The notes: generated by a model from the letters alone, not told the origin. DNA of 64,000 bases from Labrenzia sp. CE80 (GCF_009650605.1 NZ_WAJT01000003.1:62001-126000), one strand, 5' to 3'; shown: positions 1 through 9,129, counted from the first letter of the stretch. Numbers and translations: made by a program.

Positions 1-539
1 ACACTGCCGAAATGCTGGCGATTGCCATGGCCGCACCGTCCTTCCGCCCCTACGCATCGACCGACGTCACCGGCGCACAGGTCGGCGGCTCGCTCAAGAA
101 TGTGCTCGCGATCGCCTGTGGTGCCGTCGTGGGCCGGAAGCTCGGCGCCAGCGCCCAGGCAGCCCTCACGGCCAGAGGCTTTGCCGAACTGACACGACTT
201 GGATCAGCGCTTGGCGCGCAAAATGAGACGCTCACCGGGCTGTCCGGCCTCGGCGACCTTGTTCTGACTTGTTCTTCGACGCAATCCCGCAATTTCCGTT
301 TTGGCATCGAGTTGGGCGAAGGCCGCAAAGCCGCTGACCTGATCGCAGAGGGCGGCAAATTGGCGGAAGGTGCTCATACAGCCAGAGTTGCCGTCGAGCT
401 CGGCCGCCGCCACGATGTGGAATTGCCGATTTGCGAAGTCGTCGCGGCAATCATCAGCGGCACTTTGTCCATCGACAAGGCGCTGACCACCCTCATGTCC
501 CGGCCGTTGAAGCATGAAGCCGAAAGCGGCCGAAACTGA
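1..539 (+). CDS. gpsA: Glycerol-3-phosphate dehydrogenase [NAD(P)+], C-terminal part
   Basis: This is the C-terminal 178 or so residues of GpsA, which reduces dihydroxyacetone phosphate to sn-glycerol-3-phosphate for phospholipid synthesis in the cytoplasm. The reading frame is open to the left edge (first full codon at position 3), so the N-terminal Rossmann domain lies outside the window. Visible family features are the segment ending [13 protein letters not shown], which carries the catalytic lysine region, then [12 protein letters not shown], and a run reading SRNFRFG. The TGA at 537-539 is followed 78 bases later by the YciI gene on the same strand. A gpsA-YciI-EVE order is familiar from Hyphomicrobiales. 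The identification is secure; only the 5' part is missing. Confidence 0.95.
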   Translation, partial: TAEMLAIAMAAPSFRPYASTDVTGAQVGGSLKNVLAIACGAVVGRKLGASAQAALTARGFAELTRLGSALGAQNETLTGLSGLGDLVLTCSSTQSRNFRFGIELGEGRKAADLIAEGGKLAEGAHTARVAVELGRRHDVELPICEVVAAIISGTLSIDKALTTLMSRPLKHEAESGRN

Positions 540-617
540 CCAGGTGTTTTGGTGAAACCCCCATTGAGTTTCGCCATGGTCAGACCTAACCTCCGGCGAA
601 AACAGGAGATCTCTTCA

Positions 618-908
618 ATGCTCTATGCTCTCATTTGCACAGACAAGCCGGGCGCACTTCAGGTCCGCCTCGACAACCGCGCCGCTCATCTCGAGTTTCT
701 CAAGGGCCTCGGCGATGGTCTCAAGGCAGCCGGTCCCTTCCTGGACGACGACGGCAAAATGACCGGATCTCTGGTCGTGATCGAGGCCGCCAACCGCGAC
801 GAAGCCCTGGCCATTTCCCAGGAAGACCCCTATGCGCATGCGGATCTTTTCGAAAGCGTTGAGATCCGTCCGTGGAACTGGGCCGTCAAGAATCCGGAGA
901 CAAAGTAA
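618..908 (+). CDS. YciI family protein
   Basis: A 96-residue YciI-like protein, a small ferredoxin-fold family found alone or fused to other enzymes; its chemistry is poorly defined. The start MLYALICTDKPG is typical, with an Arg-His-containing segment (DNRAAHLEFL) and a conserved Asp near residue 70 in the run QEDPYAHADLF. I chose ATG 618, with the purine-rich AGGAGA just upstream, over in-frame start options further 5'. The downstream EVE gene starts at the base after this stop, so the two are almost certainly co-transcribed with gpsA. Family call is firm, exact role unknown. Confidence 0.88.
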   Translation: MLYALICTDKPGALQVRLDNRAAHLEFLKGLGDGLKAAGPFLDDDGKMTGSLVVIEAANRDEALAISQEDPYAHADLFESVEIRPWNWAVKNPETK

Positions 909-1334
909 GTGCAATACTGGCTAATCAAGTCCGAGCCGGACAAATGGTCCTGGGAACAGCAGAAGGCCAAGGGTGAAGAAGGCGAACCCTGGGACGGCAT
1001 TCGCAACTACCAGGCGCGCAACAACATGCGGGCGATGGAAATCGGCGACAAGGCTTTTTTCTATCATTCCAACATCGGTAAGGAAGTTGTCGGCGTCGTC
1101 GAGGTCTGCAGTGAAATTCATCCGGACCCGAAGACCGACGACCCGCGTTGGGAATGCGTCGATTTCAAAGCCGTCTGCGACATTCCCAAGCCCGTCACCC
1201 TGGCAGATGTCAAGGCCGAGCCTCGGCTTGCCGACATGTCGCTCGTCACCTCGATGCGCCTGTCGGTCCAGCCGGTCAAGGAAGACGAGTGGAACCTCGT
1301 TTGCGAAATGGGCGGGCTGGACAAACCGGCCTGA
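909..1334 (+). CDS. EVE domain-containing protein
   Basis: A 141-residue stand-alone EVE domain, a PUA-related fold thought to bind modified bases in RNA or DNA. It opens MQYWLIKSEPDKWSW, the family signature, and continues with WDGIRNYQARN and KAFFYHSN, which line the nucleobase pocket. The start is GTG at 909, immediately after the upstream TAA, with GGAG at about 896-899. It sits in the gpsA-YciI-EVE-methyltransferase string, so expression is probably coupled. Family certain; the bound modification cannot be told from sequence. Confidence 0.9.
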   Translation: MQYWLIKSEPDKWSWEQQKAKGEEGEPWDGIRNYQARNNMRAMEIGDKAFFYHSNIGKEVVGVVEVCSEIHPDPKTDDPRWECVDFKAVCDIPKPVTLADVKAEPRLADMSLVTSMRLSVQPVKEDEWNLVCEMGGLDKPA

Positions 1335-1352
1335 GGCGATCGGAGCACGGAT

Positions 1353-2015
1353 TTGAACCGCATCAAGGACCCTCGGTCATTCATTCGCGAACAAACGCGC
1401 GTCAAACCCGTACCCCACGCAGAAGAGATCCGGCTCCACGTTGCCGATGAGGCCATGGAGCTTTGGCAAAAGACCGAGGACGAGCTTGGCGCGCTCGGCC
1501 TGCCTCCGCCATTCTGGGCCTTTGCCTGGGCCGGTGGACAAGCGCTCGCCCGTTACATTCTCGATCATCCGGAAATCACGCGCGGCAAGACAGTGCTTGA
1601 TTTCGCCAGCGGCTCCGGCCTGGTCGCCATCGCGGCGATGATGGTCGGCGCCAAGCATTGCAGAGCGGTCGATATTGACCCTTTCGCGCTGGAAGCTGGC
1701 CGCCTCAACGCCACGCTCAATGATGTCGTCGTAGACTTTGAAAATGACGACATCACAACCGGCCCGGCTCCCGAGGTCGATGTCTTCTTTTGTGGCGATG
1801 TCTTCTACGACAAGCACATGGCCGACGGCATCATCGCGTTCATCGACAGAATTCTGATCCGTGGAACGCCAGTTTTCATTGGCGATCCGGGCCGCTCCTA
1901 CCTGCCAAAGGACCGCCTGGAGCATATCGCCACCTATTCAGTCCCAGTCGTTGGCGCGCTGGAAGACGCGGAGGTGAAGAAATCCAGCGTTTATCGCTTC
2001 CTGCCATTGCGCTGA
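1353..2015 (+). CDS. METTL20/ETFBKMT-like protein lysine methyltransferase
   Basis: A 220-residue class I SAM-dependent methyltransferase. Motif I reads VLDFASGSGLVAIAA (about residues 80-95), followed by the acidic AVDIDPFA and a post-I segment DVFFCGDVFYD. The layout, with PPFWAFAWAGGQALARY before motif I, matches the METTL20 group; the Agrobacterium member is known to methylate ETF-beta and ribosomal protein L7/L12. Start is TTG 1353 with CGGAG seven bases upstream. It is the last gene of the gpsA string (18-base gap to EVE). Automated pipelines often label such proteins nicotinamide N-methyltransferase or PrmA-like. Substrate is inferred from family, not shown here. Confidence 0.8.
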   Translation: MNRIKDPRSFIREQTRVKPVPHAEEIRLHVADEAMELWQKTEDELGALGLPPPFWAFAWAGGQALARYILDHPEITRGKTVLDFASGSGLVAIAAMMVGAKHCRAVDIDPFALEAGRLNATLNDVVVDFENDDITTGPAPEVDVFFCGDVFYDKHMADGIIAFIDRILIRGTPVFIGDPGRSYLPKDRLEHIATYSVPVVGALEDAEVKKSSVYRFLPLR

Positions 2016-2153
2016 TTGATCGCAGCGAAAAAAGTTGGCATGCCTTCTTTTTCAGCGAGTTTGTGCTTTTCCTTTTGATCATTTGGAGTAGGCTGGGCGC
2101 AATGGGCTGCGCCCGACACCTTCCTCCAAGTTCCTGTTTCCAAGGAGTTTTAA

Positions 2154-3326
2154 ATGCCAATCGTCAATCGTCTGGCCGATTTTCATGATGAGATCACCGC
2201 CTGGCGCCGTGATTTCCACGAGAACCCTGAAATCCTTTATGAGACTGTTCGCACCGCCGAGAAGGTTGCCGAGCTGCTGAAGGGGTTCGGCGTCGATGAA
2301 GTTGTGACCGGCATCGGGCAAACCGGCGTTGTGGGTGTGATCAAGGGCAAGAACGGCGGCGCCGGCAAGACCATCGGCATGCGCGCCGATATGGACGCCC
2401 TGCCGATCAACGAGATCACCGGCAAGGAATATGCATCCAAGACGCCAGGAAAAATGCACGCCTGCGGCCACGATGGGCACACCTCGATGCTGCTCGGCGC
2501 TGCGAAATATCTGGCAGAAACCCGCAACTTTGACGGAACCATTGTGGTGATCTTCCAGCCTGCCGAAGAAGGCGGTGCTGGCGCCAAGGCGATGATTGAC
2601 GATGGTCTGATGACCCGCTGGAACATCGACGAAGTCTACGGCATGCACAACTACCCGGGCATGCCGGTCGGCGAATTCGCGATCCGCAAGGGCGCGTTGA
2701 TGGCAGCAACCGACGAATTTCACGTCAAGATCACCGGCCGCGGCGGCCATGCCGCCAAGCCGCATGAAACCATTGACCCGATTGTCGCCGGTTCGCAGAT
2801 CGTGACAGCTCTGCAGACCATCGCGAGCCGCAACGCCGATCCGCTGAAATCTGTCGTAGTTTCAGTCACCGTCTTCGAAGCCGGCAACGCCTTCAACGTC
2901 ATTCCGCAGGAAGCCACCCTGCGCGGCACCGTCCGCACCCTTGATCCCGGCGTTCGCGAGCTTGCCGAAGAGCGCTTCAAGGCCATCGTGACCTCCATTG
3001 CCGAAGGCATGGGCGCGACCGCCGAAATCGAGTATATCCTCGGCTATCCGGTGGTTGTAAATCACGACGAGGAAACAGACTTCGCGGCCAAGATTGCCGA
3101 GGAAGTCGCCGGACAGGGCAAGGTCAACCGCGACCTGCCGCCGATGATGGGTGGTGAGGATTTCGCCTACATGCTGGAAGAACGGCCGGGCGCCTTCATC
3201 TTCGCCGGCAACGGCGACAGCGCCGGTCTGCATCATCCCATGTATGATTTCGACGACAATGCCATCCCCTACGGCTGCTCCTATTGGGTCCGTCTGGCCG
3301 AAACGGCATTGCCTGCCGCCGCCTGA
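2154..3326 (+). CDS. M20 family amidohydrolase (aminoacylase/hippurate hydrolase type)
   Basis: A 390-residue cytoplasmic zinc amidohydrolase that would release amino acids from N-acyl or N-benzoyl conjugates. Metal-site motifs are in order: GMRADMDALPI at about 75-85, HACGHDGHT at about 102-110, FQPAEEGGAGA at about 133-143, and YGMHNYPG further on, with GGEDFAYM near the C terminus. The central dimerisation domain begins near GRGGHAAKP. Start ATG 2154 has a strong AAGGAG upstream. It seems to be a single gene with its own 138-base 5' gap, ending in a GC-rich dyad at 3341-3370. Family is certain; the natural substrate is not. Confidence 0.92.
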   Translation: MPIVNRLADFHDEITAWRRDFHENPEILYETVRTAEKVAELLKGFGVDEVVTGIGQTGVVGVIKGKNGGAGKTIGMRADMDALPINEITGKEYASKTPGKMHACGHDGHTSMLLGAAKYLAETRNFDGTIVVIFQPAEEGGAGAKAMIDDGLMTRWNIDEVYGMHNYPGMPVGEFAIRKGALMAATDEFHVKITGRGGHAAKPHETIDPIVAGSQIVTALQTIASRNADPLKSVVVSVTVFEAGNAFNVIPQEATLRGTVRTLDPGVRELAEERFKAIVTSIAEGMGATAEIEYILGYPVVVNHDEETDFAAKIAEEVAGQGKVNRDLPPMMGGEDFAYMLEERPGAFIFAGNGDSAGLHHPMYDFDDNAIPYGCSYWVRLAETALPAAA

Positions 3327-3340
3327 TCCGGCTATGCAGG

Positions 3341-3370
3341 AACAAGGCGCCGATCCACCGGCGCCTTGTT
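3341..3370 (+). terminator. Perfect 12-bp dyad after the M20 gene
   Basis: AACAAGGCGCCG at 3341-3352 and its exact complement at 3359-3370 flank a 6-base loop. There is no long T-run beyond TTGTT, so this may be a weak terminator or an RNA-stabilising hairpin. Confidence 0.6.
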
Positions 3371-3392
3371 CCTGGAGGCCAAGCACATCGAC

Positions 3393-4190
3393 ATGGTTCG
3401 TTTCGCCGGCAACCGCCTGTCCCTGATGACAGCCTACCTGCTGCTCGGCGCCATTGTTGGCGTCTTTGTCATCCATCCGCTCAATCTCGTTGTCGTCTGG
3501 TGGGAGCTGTCCCGCTTTTCCGAAACGGCTCCAACCTTCTGGGAGTTCATGAGCGGTAGATTGTGGTTGATCCTTTTTCCACGTCATTTCGACATCGTCA
3601 TCGCCTACGCCATCATGGGCGCAATTGTTGGCGTCGCCTTCGGACTTTTCACGCGCAACTACGTCAACACCGCGAAGGCCTATAAATCTTTGCGTGAGGA
3701 ACAGATCGCGCTCATCCCTGACATCATTCGCCAGGGCGAAAGCGCACGCGTCGAGTTCAAGTCATCCGTGCGCTGGGATGTTAACGAGAACCGCATCAAC
3801 CGCGGCCTGGAAAAGGTCATCGCAAAGACCATCGCCGGCTTTTTCAACGCGCAAGGCGGCTATCTCGTAATCGGCGTTGATGACAGCGGCACCCCCCTTG
3901 GGCTCGACAACGACCTATCGACCTTGAAACAGCCGGATCTCGATAGTTTCGAAAGAACGCTGAACGACATCGTGACCAAGAGCCTAGGCGGCGATCTTTG
4001 TCCTTTCATCCACACGGTCTTCGCCAAGGTCGAAGGAAAGGATGTCGCCATGGTGATCATCCGGCCCGCGCCCCGCGCGGCCCATCTGGCAGACGGCAGG
4101 TCCTCGCTGTTTTATGTCAGAAGCGGCAATTCCACCCGGCAGCTGGATGTGCGCGAGGCAATCAACTATGCGCGCAGCAGATGGTCCTGA
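3393..4190 (+). CDS. Membrane-anchored AlbA_2 (Schlafen-type) domain protein
   Basis: About 265 residues. Two N-terminal hydrophobic segments (roughly 12-33 and 60-83) are followed by a cytoplasmic AlbA_2 domain, a putative nucleic-acid or nucleotide-binding fold. The domain shows GESARVEFKSSVRW, then the characteristic AGFFNAQGGYLVIGVDDSG, and ends LFYVRSGNSTRQL. AlbA_2 proteins are usually soluble and act as regulators or ATPase-like proteins, so the double membrane anchor is a variation. I prefer ATG 3393; an upstream in-frame TTG at 3366 lies inside the terminator dyad. The TauE-type exporter begins four bases after the stop, so the two probably share a transcript. Function unknown. Confidence 0.75.
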   Translation: MVRFAGNRLSLMTAYLLLGAIVGVFVIHPLNLVVVWWELSRFSETAPTFWEFMSGRLWLILFPRHFDIVIAYAIMGAIVGVAFGLFTRNYVNTAKAYKSLREEQIALIPDIIRQGESARVEFKSSVRWDVNENRINRGLEKVIAKTIAGFFNAQGGYLVIGVDDSGTPLGLDNDLSTLKQPDLDSFERTLNDIVTKSLGGDLCPFIHTVFAKVEGKDVAMVIIRPAPRAAHLADGRSSLFYVRSGNSTRQLDVREAINYARSRWS

Positions 4191-4193
4191 CCC

Positions 4194-4964
4194 TTGATCG
4201 AAAGCCTTTCCACTCTTTTTCCTTCTGAGCTCTCCCTGTTTGTGAGCCTTGGCCTGATCGCCGTAAGTTTCGTGACGTCGGCGCTGACGGCTGCGCTGGG
4301 TCTTGGCGGTGGCATTGCCTTGATCGCAGTCATGGCGAGCGTTATGCCCACCGCGGCTTTGGTGCCCATCCATGGCATTGTTCAGCTCGGCTCCAACGCC
4401 GGCCGCGCTCTGGTTCAGATCCGGCATGTCGACTGGTTGATCCTCGCCTGGTTTTCGGCAGGTGCCCTGCTTGGCGCAGCCATCGGCGGCTCAATCGCGA
4501 TCAACCTACCCGCGCCCTATTTGCGTCTGGGAATAGCCTGTTTCGTTCTCTGGGCGGTTTGGGGGCGGCCACCGCGCTTCGGAAAAACAGGCCGGCCAGC
4601 CATGGCGGCCGCCGGTTTCGCAGCAACGCTTCTTTCAATGTTTTTCGGAGCAGCGGGCCCCATCGGCGCAAGCGTCCTCGGCACCCTCGGCCTGTCCCGG
4701 CACAGTTTTGTCGCCAATCAGGCCGTCACAGCACTCGTAATGCATATTTTCAAAGTGCTCGCTTTTGGCCTCCTTGGCTTTGCCTTCGCTCCATGGACGC
4801 CGCTCGTCGTCCTGATGATCGCGAGCGGCTTTCTTGGAACGCTTGCCGGCAGCAAGCTGCTCAACAGGATGCCCGAAGCCACCTTCAAGAAGGGTTTCAA
4901 GCTGATCATGACCCTGCTTGCACTCAATCTCGCCTGGCAGGCGTTTCGGCTTCTCATGGCTTGA
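4194..4964 (+). CDS. TauE/SafE family sulfite/organic anion exporter
   Basis: A 256-residue inner-membrane protein with about eight hydrophobic segments. It shows the family's N-terminal glycine-rich turn in ALTAALGLGGGIALIAVMAS and a second copy of the pattern in LLSMFFGAAGPIGASVLG, as expected for the duplicated TauE/SafE fold. Members move sulfite, sulfoacetate or related anions, but specificity is not predictable here. The start is TTG 4194, three bases after the AlbA_2 gene's stop, indicating translational coupling. No taurine or sulfonate catabolic gene is adjacent. Confidence 0.88.
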   Translation: MIESLSTLFPSELSLFVSLGLIAVSFVTSALTAALGLGGGIALIAVMASVMPTAALVPIHGIVQLGSNAGRALVQIRHVDWLILAWFSAGALLGAAIGGSIAINLPAPYLRLGIACFVLWAVWGRPPRFGKTGRPAMAAAGFAATLLSMFFGAAGPIGASVLGTLGLSRHSFVANQAVTALVMHIFKVLAFGLLGFAFAPWTPLVVLMIASGFLGTLAGSKLLNRMPEATFKKGFKLIMTLLALNLAWQAFRLLMA

Positions 4965-5089
4965 TTGACCTTTTGCATCACCATCGTTGAACTCTTTGCA
5001 AGCCTCGCTCCCTTGCCAGACACAGGGAGAGGCGCTAACCCAATCGCCATCTGGTTTCTCATCCATAAGAACACACGGGACGGACACCC

Positions 5090-6202
5090 ATGGCGACACA
5101 TAATCTGCTTCTCCTGCCGGGCGACGGCATCGGTCCGGAAATCATGACCGAAGTGAAGAAGGTCATTTCCTGGTTCAACACCCGCGGCGGTGACACGTTC
5201 GAAAGCGACGAAGGCCTCGTCGGCGGCGCGGCCTATGATGCGCACGGCCAGGCCATCTCCGAAGAAGACATGGCCAAGGCCATGGCGTCGGACGCGGTGA
5301 TCTTCGGTGCTGTCGGTGGTCCCAAGTGGGACGATGTCGCTTATGAACACCGCCCTGAGGCCGGCCTCCTGCGTCTGCGCAAGGACATGGAGCTTTTCGC
5401 CAACCTGCGTCCGGCCATCTGCTATCCCGCTCTTGCCGGTGCCTCTTCCCTGAAGAAGGACATCATCGAGGGCCTCGACATCCTGATCGTGCGTGAGCTG
5501 ACCGGCGGCGTCTATTTCGGCGAGCCGAAAGAAATCACCGATCTGGGCAATGGCCAGAAGCGCGGTGTAGACACACAGGTCTATGACACCTACGAGATCG
5601 AGCGCATCTCCAAGGTCGCTTTCGAGCTTGCCCGCACCCGCAACAACAAAGTCACCTCCATGGAAAAGCGGAACGTGATGAAGTCGGGCGTGCTCTGGAA
5701 CGAGGTCGTCACCGACACCCACAAAAACGGCTACGAAGACGTCCAGCTCGACCATATGCTGGCCGACGCCGGCGGCATGCAGCTTGTGCGCTGGCCCAAG
5801 CAGTTCGACGTCATCGTCACTGACAACCTGTTCGGCGACATGCTGTCGGATGTTGCCGCCATGCTGACCGGATCGCTCGGCATGCTGCCGTCCGCATCGC
5901 TCGGCGCACCGGATGCCAAGACCGGCCGCCGCAAGGCCATGTACGAGCCGGTGCACGGCTCCGCTCCGGACATTTCCGGCACGGGCGCTGCAAACCCGAT
6001 CGCCATGATCGCCTCCTTCGGCATGGCTCTGCGCTATTCCTTCGAACTGGTGGAGGCCGCCGACATGCTCGACAAGGCCATCGCAAACACCCTCGACAAG
6101 GGCCTGCGCACCAAGGACATCGCAGCAGCTGGCGAAGCCACCATCTCCACCGCCGAGATGGGCGATGCCATCGTCGCCGAGCTGGATGCCCTGAGCGCCT
6201 GA
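5090..6202 (+). CDS. leuB: 3-isopropylmalate dehydrogenase
   Basis: A 370-residue LeuB, which oxidatively decarboxylates 3-isopropylmalate to 2-oxoisocaproate in leucine synthesis. It begins [14 protein letters not shown] and contains [17 protein letters not shown] (substrate-binding arginines), the metal-binding segment [20 protein letters not shown], and the NAD-site [12 protein letters not shown]. Length matches the family. The gene stands alone between the TauE-type gene and a strong terminator at 6219-6258. No leader peptide rich in leucine codons is apparent upstream. Confidence 0.97.
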   Translation: MATHNLLLLPGDGIGPEIMTEVKKVISWFNTRGGDTFESDEGLVGGAAYDAHGQAISEEDMAKAMASDAVIFGAVGGPKWDDVAYEHRPEAGLLRLRKDMELFANLRPAICYPALAGASSLKKDIIEGLDILIVRELTGGVYFGEPKEITDLGNGQKRGVDTQVYDTYEIERISKVAFELARTRNNKVTSMEKRNVMKSGVLWNEVVTDTHKNGYEDVQLDHMLADAGGMQLVRWPKQFDVIVTDNLFGDMLSDVAAMLTGSLGMLPSASLGAPDAKTGRRKAMYEPVHGSAPDISGTGAANPIAMIASFGMALRYSFELVEAADMLDKAIANTLDKGLRTKDIAAAGEATISTAEMGDAIVAELDALSA

Positions 6203-6218
6203 TCGGCGTTTATTTCAC

Positions 6219-6260
6219 AAACGGCCGCCGGGGTGGGTTTCCTCCTGGCGGCCGTTTTCT
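6219..6260 (+). terminator. Intrinsic terminator after leuB
   Basis: AAACGGCCGCC (6219-6229) pairs perfectly with 6247-6257 across a 17-base loop and is followed by TTTTCTTT. Confidence 0.85.
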
Positions 6261-6309
6261 TTATAAGCGCCCAAAGCCCTTTATCCCTGATGATGACAGG
6301 ACCCCGACC

Positions 6310-6726
6310 ATGAGCGACAAGATCGGCCCCTTCCTCGGCACCTGGATCCTCGATGCAGATGAGAGCGAGTTCGAACAGGGCGATCCGCCCAAAAGCGCGA
6401 CGCTGAAGATTGAGGACAACTTCGGCATGGCCGTCTTTTCGATGAACACGGTCAGCGCCGACGGCGAAGTCACCAATGACAACTTTGAAGCCTTGCCGGA
6501 CGGTCCGGAAGTCAAACTGGGCAAGAGTGGTCTGGTCGACGCGATGCGTCTGGTCTTCGACGGAGACGACAAGCTGGTTTCCGAGGCCCGCCGTGGCGGC
6601 CTGACCATCATGAAGGCCACCCGCGAACTCTCCACAGACCGTCAGACGCTGACGGTGACCCAGGTCGTCCATCTCGTCGATGTCGACAGCTTCACCAATG
6701 TCTCGGTCTACAAACGCGCACAGTAG
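6310..6726 (+). CDS. Hypothetical protein, small beta-rich
   Basis: A 138-residue protein I do not recognise. It has no signal peptide or membrane segment, is acidic, and alternates short hydrophobic strands (SATLKIEDN, MAVFSMNTVS, MRLVFDGDDKLVSEARRG, LTVTQVVHLVD), which suggests a lipocalin-like or other small beta-barrel. It begins MSDKIGPFLGTWILDADES, reminiscent of THAP4/nitrobindin-type lipocalin openings (xGTWxLDxxxS), but that is only a resemblance. It has its own terminator shared with the convergent gene. Confidence 0.65.
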   Translation: MSDKIGPFLGTWILDADESEFEQGDPPKSATLKIEDNFGMAVFSMNTVSADGEVTNDNFEALPDGPEVKLGKSGLVDAMRLVFDGDDKLVSEARRGGLTIMKATRELSTDRQTLTVTQVVHLVDVDSFTNVSVYKRAQ

Positions 6727-6750
6727 CCCGATCAACCACGCTGAGAATCG

Positions 6751-6793
6751 AAAACGCCCGGATGCAGGCATCAGCATCCGGGCGTTTTCTTTG
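6751..6793. terminator. Bidirectional terminator between convergent genes
   Basis: A perfect 15-bp stem (6751-6765 with 6774-6788) and 8-base loop, with A-run on one side and TTTTCTTT on the other. It can serve both the 6310 gene and the phytase-like gene ending at 6820. Confidence 0.9.
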
Positions 6794-6819
6794 GTCGGTC
6801 TTGGGAGGACCGGACTGTG

Positions 6820-9036
6820 TTAGTTCAGGCGGGTCGCCGGGCCCAGGTCGATCAGCAGGGTCTCTCCCGGAGCGTCGTCAACACCGTCGTTGTCGGTGAC
6901 CAGGATCAGACGACCACCAGCGGTGACCGTAAGGCCTTCCGGCTTGTCGAGAACCCAGCCTTTGGACGCTGCGAGGGCCGGCAGAATATCCATGGCCATC
7001 CGCTTCTCGAGGACCGGCAGATCATCACCATATTTGGCAGGGCTGATACCCTCTAGCGAGACCACCGTGATCTGCTTGATCGCAGCGTCTTCACCACCTT
7101 TGTTGTCCCGCTCAAGGATCGCAAATTCTTCGCCGCCGAGAGAGACGATCTCGGACAAGCCGACCCAACCGCCAGCCTGGCTTGTCGGAGCATCAAGCGG
7201 GTAGTGGACAAAGCCCCAGGACTTGTCCGCAGGATTGTAGATCGCAAGCTTGACCATACCCTTCGGGTCGTCTTTCCATTCGCGCTGCAGAGCGACCGCA
7301 ACAAGCGTCTCGCCGTCTTTCTCAAACTCGGCAACACCTTCGAAGGCGTGACGCTCAGCCTGAGCAATCAGCTCGGCCGGCAGTTCGATCTCTTCCTGAA
7401 CCGCACCATCGGCAGACGCCTTGAGCAGCAGATGCTTCAGCTCTTTCTCCGGATGGCCTTCAGAAGCGAGCCAGAAACCGCCATCCTTGGAAACGGCAAG
7501 ACCTTCAAGGTCGTATTTGGCCGTGTCAGATCCATGCAGCACGACTGCACCGGTGATCTTTGCCGGCTTGGACGAAATGTCCACGGTCAAGATCTTCGAC
7601 TTGTCATAGAAGCTGTCCGTAACGGCGTAAATCTTGTTGGCATCGCTTGGGTCTGCCGCGAGAGCGGAAAGAGCGCCCCAACCGATCGGACCGCGCGTTT
7701 CAGGATCTGTTTCGGACACGATCGTCGGATAGGCCGGCGCCTCGGCGCCAAACTGATAGAGGCTGACATGGGCCCGCACGCCATCTTCATCGACTTCGTT
7801 GGCGACTGCGAAAAGGTCACGGGACGGGATGGCAAGAAGGCCCTCAGGACCCACGTGAGTTGGCAGGAACTGAATAAACTCGGGCGCAGCTCCCGTGTCC
7901 TTGTAGACAGCGACAAAGTTGCCTCGCTCGGAGTTCACGAAGATCAGCGTCTCTCCGCCAAATTCCCCAACAGCGACGCCTTCAGGCTCCGTGCCCTTCT
8001 TTGACGCACGCTTGGCCGGGTAGTGCCCGTGGGACATGCCCAGGTGCTCCATCGCGTTTCCGCTGTCAAACAGGACATCGCCCTTGGCGTTCCAGATGGT
8101 GAAGCCGCGTGAGCCGCCCTTATAATCGCCCTCGTTGGCGGTGACGAAGCGCTCGTCATCGATCCACGCGACGGCATCAGGCTCACGCGCAACATCTTTG
8201 ATCGAGCCGGAGGCATCGCTCATGAGGCCCTTGGAAACCGGGATTGCGTCCGCGCTGGAACTTCCGGCGGAGAAATGCGCCGTGATTTCGCCGGAGGCCA
8301 GATCAACGATCGCCAGGTGGTTGTTTTCCTGCAGCGAGACGACAGCCTGGTTTTTGGAATTGATGGAGACAAATTCCGGCTCAGGGTCTGTGCCACCAAC
8401 TTCCGCAAGACCGGTCATATCAACGATACGCACGTTGTCGCAGTTTGTTGGCTTGCCATCTGCATCAAGATCGAAAATCGCCAGGTGCCCAGCCGGCATC
8501 TGCGGCAGAACACCGTCATTCAGGTCTTCATCGCGCTCATTCTCGATAGCGATGGCAACAAATTTGCCATCGGCAGAGACGGCAACACTGTCTGGCTGGC
8601 CCTTCGCGTCACACTTGGCAACGATGCCCATGTTCTCGAGCTCAATCACCGCCAGATGCCCTGAAGCATTGATGTAATCTTCGCTGGTGTTGACACCGGC
8701 GTAGGCAGCCTTTGCTCCAAAAGCGACCGACGTCGGCTCGCCGCCGAGCGCAACCCGCGCCTTTGGCTGAATGTTGTTCGGGTTGGTCGCATTCACGAAC
8801 ACGATGGCTTCGCCGGGGCTGTCAGTGAACCCCAGCGTACGGCCATCCTTGGATGCGGAAATGATCTCGGCGACTGTTTCGGTCGCCGGATCAACCCCCT
8901 CCGCGAGGGTCTTGTAAACTGGATAGCTGTTGATCCGTTCGAAGAAGGAACCGGCCGATGCAGCACCAGCTGCACCGAAGCCAAATGCAACGGCAAAGCT
9001 TACGCTTGCCAGAGAGTGCTTGTGAGAAAATGCCAT
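6820..9036 (-). CDS. Exported phytase-like esterase/choice-of-anchor-I protein
   Basis: A 738-residue secreted protein. A signal peptide covers roughly the first 28 residues, with a cleavage site near GAASAG-SFFER. The N-terminal half is a beta-propeller of the choice-of-anchor-I type (repeated segments such as PDSVAVSADGKFVAIAIENE, EPEFVSINSKNQAVVSLQENN, PDAVAWIDDERFVTANEGD, EPEGVAVGEFGGETLIFVNS). The C-terminal half is an esterase-like-activity-of-phytase domain (DLEGLAVSKDGGFWLASEG, FEGVAEFEKDGETLVAVAL, KPEGLTVTAGGRLILVTDNDG). Such proteins are predicted periplasmic or secreted phosphoesterases. A good Pho-box match lies 76 bases upstream, supporting a phosphate-scavenging role. Start ATG 9036 follows GAGGAGGAATAG. 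Confidence 0.85.
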   Translation of the reverse strand: MAFSHKHSLASVSFAVAFGFGAAGAASAGSFFERINSYPVYKTLAEGVDPATETVAEIISASKDGRTLGFTDSPGEAIVFVNATNPNNIQPKARVALGGEPTSVAFGAKAAYAGVNTSEDYINASGHLAVIELENMGIVAKCDAKGQPDSVAVSADGKFVAIAIENERDEDLNDGVLPQMPAGHLAIFDLDADGKPTNCDNVRIVDMTGLAEVGGTDPEPEFVSINSKNQAVVSLQENNHLAIVDLASGEITAHFSAGSSSADAIPVSKGLMSDASGSIKDVAREPDAVAWIDDERFVTANEGDYKGGSRGFTIWNAKGDVLFDSGNAMEHLGMSHGHYPAKRASKKGTEPEGVAVGEFGGETLIFVNSERGNFVAVYKDTGAAPEFIQFLPTHVGPEGLLAIPSRDLFAVANEVDEDGVRAHVSLYQFGAEAPAYPTIVSETDPETRGPIGWGALSALAADPSDANKIYAVTDSFYDKSKILTVDISSKPAKITGAVVLHGSDTAKYDLEGLAVSKDGGFWLASEGHPEKELKHLLLKASADGAVQEEIELPAELIAQAERHAFEGVAEFEKDGETLVAVALQREWKDDPKGMVKLAIYNPADKSWGFVHYPLDAPTSQAGGWVGLSEIVSLGGEEFAILERDNKGGEDAAIKQITVVSLEGISPAKYGDDLPVLEKRMAMDILPALAASKGWVLDKPEGLTVTAGGRLILVTDNDGVDDAPGETLLIDLGPATRLN

Positions 9037-9111
9037 CTATTCCTCCTCGTAACGTTCTAAAAAATCATTTCAAAATGACCTGAAATTCAAGCGAGAAGCT
9101 AGGCGGGGCCC

Positions 9112-9129
9112 ATGGCGGATTGGTGACAG
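9112..9129 (-). promoter_or_regulatory. Candidate Pho box (PhoB-binding site)
   Basis: Read on the minus strand the 18 bases are CTGTCACCAATCCGCCAT, matching the classical consensus CTGTCATAAATCTGTCAT at 14 of 18 positions with the right 11-base repeat phase. It lies 76 bases before the phytase-like start. Positional and functional agreement raise confidence, but the match was made by eye. Confidence 0.6.

Noticed and set aside
4718..5956. 412-codon minus-strand frame over the TauE-type gene and leuB
   Set aside because: Runs antisense through leuB and an intergenic region; no recognisable domain.
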